A stretch of 64,000 nucleotides of DNA from Anastrepha obliqua (taxonomy: Eukaryota > Arthropoda > Insecta > Diptera > Tephritidae), in NCBI RefSeq assembly GCF_027943255.1, contig NC_072897.1, forward strand, positions 37,546,044 through 37,610,043, given 5' to 3'. The stretch's first letter is position 1, and each line of letters begins with the position of its first letter. Positions 60,950 to 64,000 of this stretch are shown here, piece by piece. The position numbers and the translations under genes were made by a program. The notes under the pieces were generated by a model that saw nothing but the letters and a program-made list of their open reading frames with translations, was not told where the DNA came from and did no database searches.

Positions 60950-61920
60950 ATATGTTTGCCATTTTGAGAAAGGACATCATTTATACGTTTAGGCATAGAG
61001 TCTGCCGAGTTTTGCAGAGTGGAATCACCTATCTTATCCCACTCTTCCACTAAAGCACCTTTCAGGTCTTTGATTTTATCAAACTGCCGACCATTTTTAT
61101 AAATACGGGCCGACAATATTTCCTAGAGGTCCTCAATTGGGCTTATATCGGGACTTAGTGCTGGTCAATCCAGAACTGAAATTTTTCATGACGATAGGAA
61201 GGCCTTAGTTAAACGAGACGAATGGATTGGGGCGTTATCTTGCTGGAAAACCCAGTCGTCTCCTTATAATTATGTTTCCCGCAAACTCAATGAAAACATC
61301 CTCTAATATTTCAACATAGAATTCTGCGTTGGTTCTTGTCAGAATAAAACATATTAGAGACTTTCCACCCTGCCCGAAAGCGGCCCAAATCATTAAAGAC
61401 CCGTAGCCGTGGTTCCGCTTATGGTGCGTTTGCCGTGGTTGCCTAAGGTCCCGCCAATATTTCTGGTAACCATCTGGACCATCTAAGGTGAACTTTTTTT
61501 CGTCCGAAAATACAACGTTTCGGTAATTGTTAGTCCAAAATTTATATTTTCCGGCAAAGGCTAAACGAGCCTTAATGTGGCGTGCTAATAGTCTTGATAC
61601 CGGCTCCCGCAAACAATATTTAATTGTTCGTCTTTAATTTATTCGTCTATCGGTGGCCTTAAGACTTAAATGGTGTTCCTTGCAAGACATTTCTTTTTGA
61701 GCAGCCAGACGACGAATTTCTCGTTTGCATCTGCTGTCGATGTTAGTTGGCCTGCCGCTTCGCTGAGTTGACCATATGTTTCTGGACTTTTAAGAAAGTT
61801 GCTGATGGTATTCTTATGCCGATATACTCTAGCAGCAAGTTCATGAATACTTTTGCCACTTTCGCTTAGCCCTTTAATCAGACCACGCTCTTCATCGGAT
61901 AAATGTCTTCCACGTGGCAT
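60950..61920 (-). pseudogene. Tc3-like transposase relic
   Basis: Start MPRGRHLSDEERGLIKGLSE at 61920, with the helix-turn-helix KSIHELAARVYRHKNTISNF as in Tc3. Then in shifting frames LARHIKARLAFAGKYKFWTN, NVVFSDEKKFTLDGPDGYQK (first catalytic Asp, near 61510), GSLMIWAAFG, VFQQDNAPIHSS (second Asp, near 61240), SPDISPIEDL (Glu, near 61150) and KNGRQFDKIKDLKGALVEEW. At least three frameshifts and several stops. Confidence 0.88.
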
Positions 61921-62442
61921 TCTACAGATTAACCAATCAATAATTCAATTATTCTTTGTTCAAAAGAAGTAATCTATTTTACTTACATTTTTCATTATGA
62001 TACCAATGCAAATAACACACAATTTTTTGCTAACTTGCTCTCTATGCTTGCCAAATCAATACTGATTTCTGATTGCACATATACTTATTTCATATAAGAA
62101 ATTTGCAAGCGAATAGTTGGACTGCAAATACAGACTTTGGCATACCAAACAAAAATGTACCGTTACTATCAAAAAAGATATCGGTATAAAAAACTTTGCA
62201 AATATATTTATATCTGTGAGGTACATACATATGCTCATGCGTGCATTTCTATGTACGCACTAATGTATCATATTTGATGTTATTGGCAAAATTTTGAATT
62301 GCATATATTTTATTTTGGTAGGATTTTTATAATATATAAAATATTTATGACGCTTGAAAGAAGATAATTGCATACCTACCATACATTACCATTAAACGTT
62401 GTATGCTCCAACTAGGAGTTAAAGGTTCTTATATGGTATGTA
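61921..62442. other. Noncoding, AT-rich
   Basis: No feature recognised; may include the 5' end of the Tc3-like element. Confidence 0.45.
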
Positions 62443-62444
62443 TA

Positions 62445-62985
62445 GGGTTATTCAATAGGTGCGCTTCAACTTTTTTCCGATAGGGAGGGCGAACGACGCA
62501 ATATTTTTTATTTTTCGCTTGTCATTTGTAAACTTCATTAGTATACATTTCATCATGGAACGCTACACACTTGAGCAACGATTGCAAATCGTGCAAATTT
62601 TTTATGAAAATAATGGTTCTGTTGCTGCTACTTTAAGAGCATTACGGCCATTTTACGGTCCATTTAACAAGCCGTCCCGTTTTGGGGTTATGTGAAGTCA
62701 TTGGTCTACAGTAACAAGCCGGCGACGATTTGTGAGCTTAGAGCCAATATTGAACGCGAAATTGCTGGGATTTCGGCCGATTTATGCAAAAGAGTGGTCG
62801 AAAATTGGGTTCAACGATTGGACTTCGTAAAACGTGCACGCGGTGGTCATGCAAAAGAAATCGAGTTTCATACTTAAATGTATATGTTCAAACTCGATAA
62901 TAAAAAAAAATTAGTTAAAAAAGTCAAACCATTTGTGTTTTATTCAAAAAAGTTCAAAAGTTGAAGCGCTCTTACTGAAAAACCC
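62445..62985 (+). mobile_element. 541-bp internally deleted rosa-like element, copy B
   Basis: Same length, ends, fusion point and about 95% identity by eye with 4715-5255. TA at 62443-62444 and 62986-62987. Encodes MERYTLEQRLQIVQIFYENN fused to the last about 60 codons of the transposase; a TGA (near 62694) follows the fusion in the first frame. Confidence 0.92.
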
Positions 62986-62987
62986 TA

Positions 62988-63369
62988 TACCTATATCAAG
63001 AGATCAACGATTTCACTTAATATTGACTTATATACATACACGTGTATATGTACACATTTGGATTTATCTATAAAGATTAATAAAGTATATGCCCTTTATT
63101 TATTATTTAATTAATAAAATTTCCCATCCCATAGTCGATATTCCAAATATTGTACTTACAAAAGCGAAATATCTTAATAGGCGCTATTGGCGAGAATTTT
63201 TTGCAATTTATCAAAATTTATTTAAATAAAGCTTTACAAATGAATTAAAAAAATTGGTCTCTCTCGCTGCGCTGGTGTTCACGTTATGACTTTATTCTGC
63301 GTGCACGGCTCACCATTTCCAACGTTTCTCCCGTTTTTTTTGCCCCTTTTTCCTCTACCAATCAGCGAT
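62988..63369. other. Noncoding; right part near the end of a BEL/Pao pol
   Basis: No feature recognised. The 63250-63369 stretch is less AT-rich and may be the trailing part of the BEL/Pao element. Confidence 0.4.
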
Positions 63370-64000
63370 CGACACGTATTGCAGGATTGCGAATGAGTCA
63401 CAGTGGGATTTACCCTGATCGTGCTGGTATATCCTGCCGATCAGGATTCTTCGTGCTTTTCAGATCTAGAACGGCTAATTTTAGTAGCAGGTCTGTCAAT
63501 AACCTTACCCTTTGGCCAAGATTTCCTCGAGTTGTTTGGATCAACTATTCATGCAATATCTCCGATTTTTATTGCTTTAACGTCTTGGAATCATTTAGTT
63601 CTCCTTGTGATGATGGGCAAATATTCGATGACCCAAAGTCGCCAGAATGCGTCCGGAAGTTTTTGTGATGTTCGGCAGTTACGACGCATTAGGACGCCCT
63701 CAGTAACTGGTTCTGCGATCGGCTTAACACCATCGGAGGTGCCTAATAGGGGGTTATTGGGTGTAAGTTCCTCTTCTTCTTCGTGGTCAATAGGAATATA
63801 ACTCAATGGTCACGAGTTAACTGTAATCTCCGGCTCTATTAAAGCAGCACAAAGAATCTCGTCATTTGGACAGTTAGATGTTAATATCTGTTGTAGAACG
63901 ACCTTGACTGAGCGAAGTAGCCGCTTCCACGCTCCGCCCATGTATGGAGACGCGGGTGGTATGAAATGCCAGTTGGTTGCGGCCGAAGTGAAGGTTCTCG
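63370..64000 (-). pseudogene. BEL/Pao integrase, C-terminal part (runs off right edge)
   Basis: Minus strand from 64000: RTFTSAATNWHFIPPASPYM, GGAWKRLLRSVKVVLQQIL, then a TGA in place of the usual Arg codon of TVNSRPL (near 63806), and the open frame YIPIDHEEEEELTPNNPLLG, MRRNCRTSQKLPDAFWRLWV, followed by degraded GDIxxIVDPNNSRKSWPKGK. In BEL integrases the third catalytic residue is the Glu of the GGxWE motif; here it is Lys. Different from the element at 53476. Confidence 0.88.

Overview
The window looks like transposon-dense intergenic or intronic DNA from a higher dipteran. A tephritid-type fly is my best guess, because several copies belong to a rosa-like (DD41D) mariner-related family, a family I associate with Ceratitis, and the other residents (mdg3-like and 17.6-like Ty3/gypsy, BEL/Pao, Tc1, mariner, LOA/I- and RTE-like LINEs) are typical of flies. 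It is AT-rich, eukaryotic, without operons. I find no rRNA, CRISPR or functional tRNA gene. Almost every coding signal is a transposable-element protein, mostly broken.

Layout. 1-4497: a decayed 17.6-like gypsy element (minus) running off the left edge. 4585-6811: a mariner holding three nested insertions (a 541-bp rosa-derived element, a 470-bp element with TAA target duplications, a tRNA-derived SINE). 6970-13150: relics of gypsy, LINEs, mariner and another SINE. 13281-13766: two short, correctly spliced exons of an M13 (neprilysin-like) metallopeptidase, the only clear host-gene signal. 13935-21560: a Tc1-like element with long inverted ends, mariner and rosa relics, a LINE, an intact mariner (19373-20658) and a gypsy-type Env relic. 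21640-31360: LOA/I-like and RTE-like LINEs in both orientations, interrupted by a rosa copy with an in-frame 147-bp duplication. 32084-32935: a broken gene of an uncharacterised arthropod family. 33600-44760: gypsy and LINE relics carrying two SINEs, a rosa-2 copy, a candidate piggyBac-type MITE and a DD37D element. 46817-48574: a nearly intact two-exon gene of an uncharacterised, probably transposon-derived family. 48961-53466: an almost intact mdg3-like gypsy element with identical LTRs, next to an internally deleted BEL/Pao element (53476-57982) in the same TA-rich tract. 58803-60467: an intact Tc1 element; then a MITE, a Tc3-like relic, a second copy of the 541-bp rosa derivative, and a BEL/Pao integrase at the right edge.

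The genes do not form a pathway. The most informative content is the order of nested insertions, the non-autonomous families that use the machinery of others (SINE, rosa deletion derivative, three MITE-like elements), and elements that still look competent (mariner, Tc1, mdg3-like). All boundaries were read by eye. Family names below the superfamily level are tentative.
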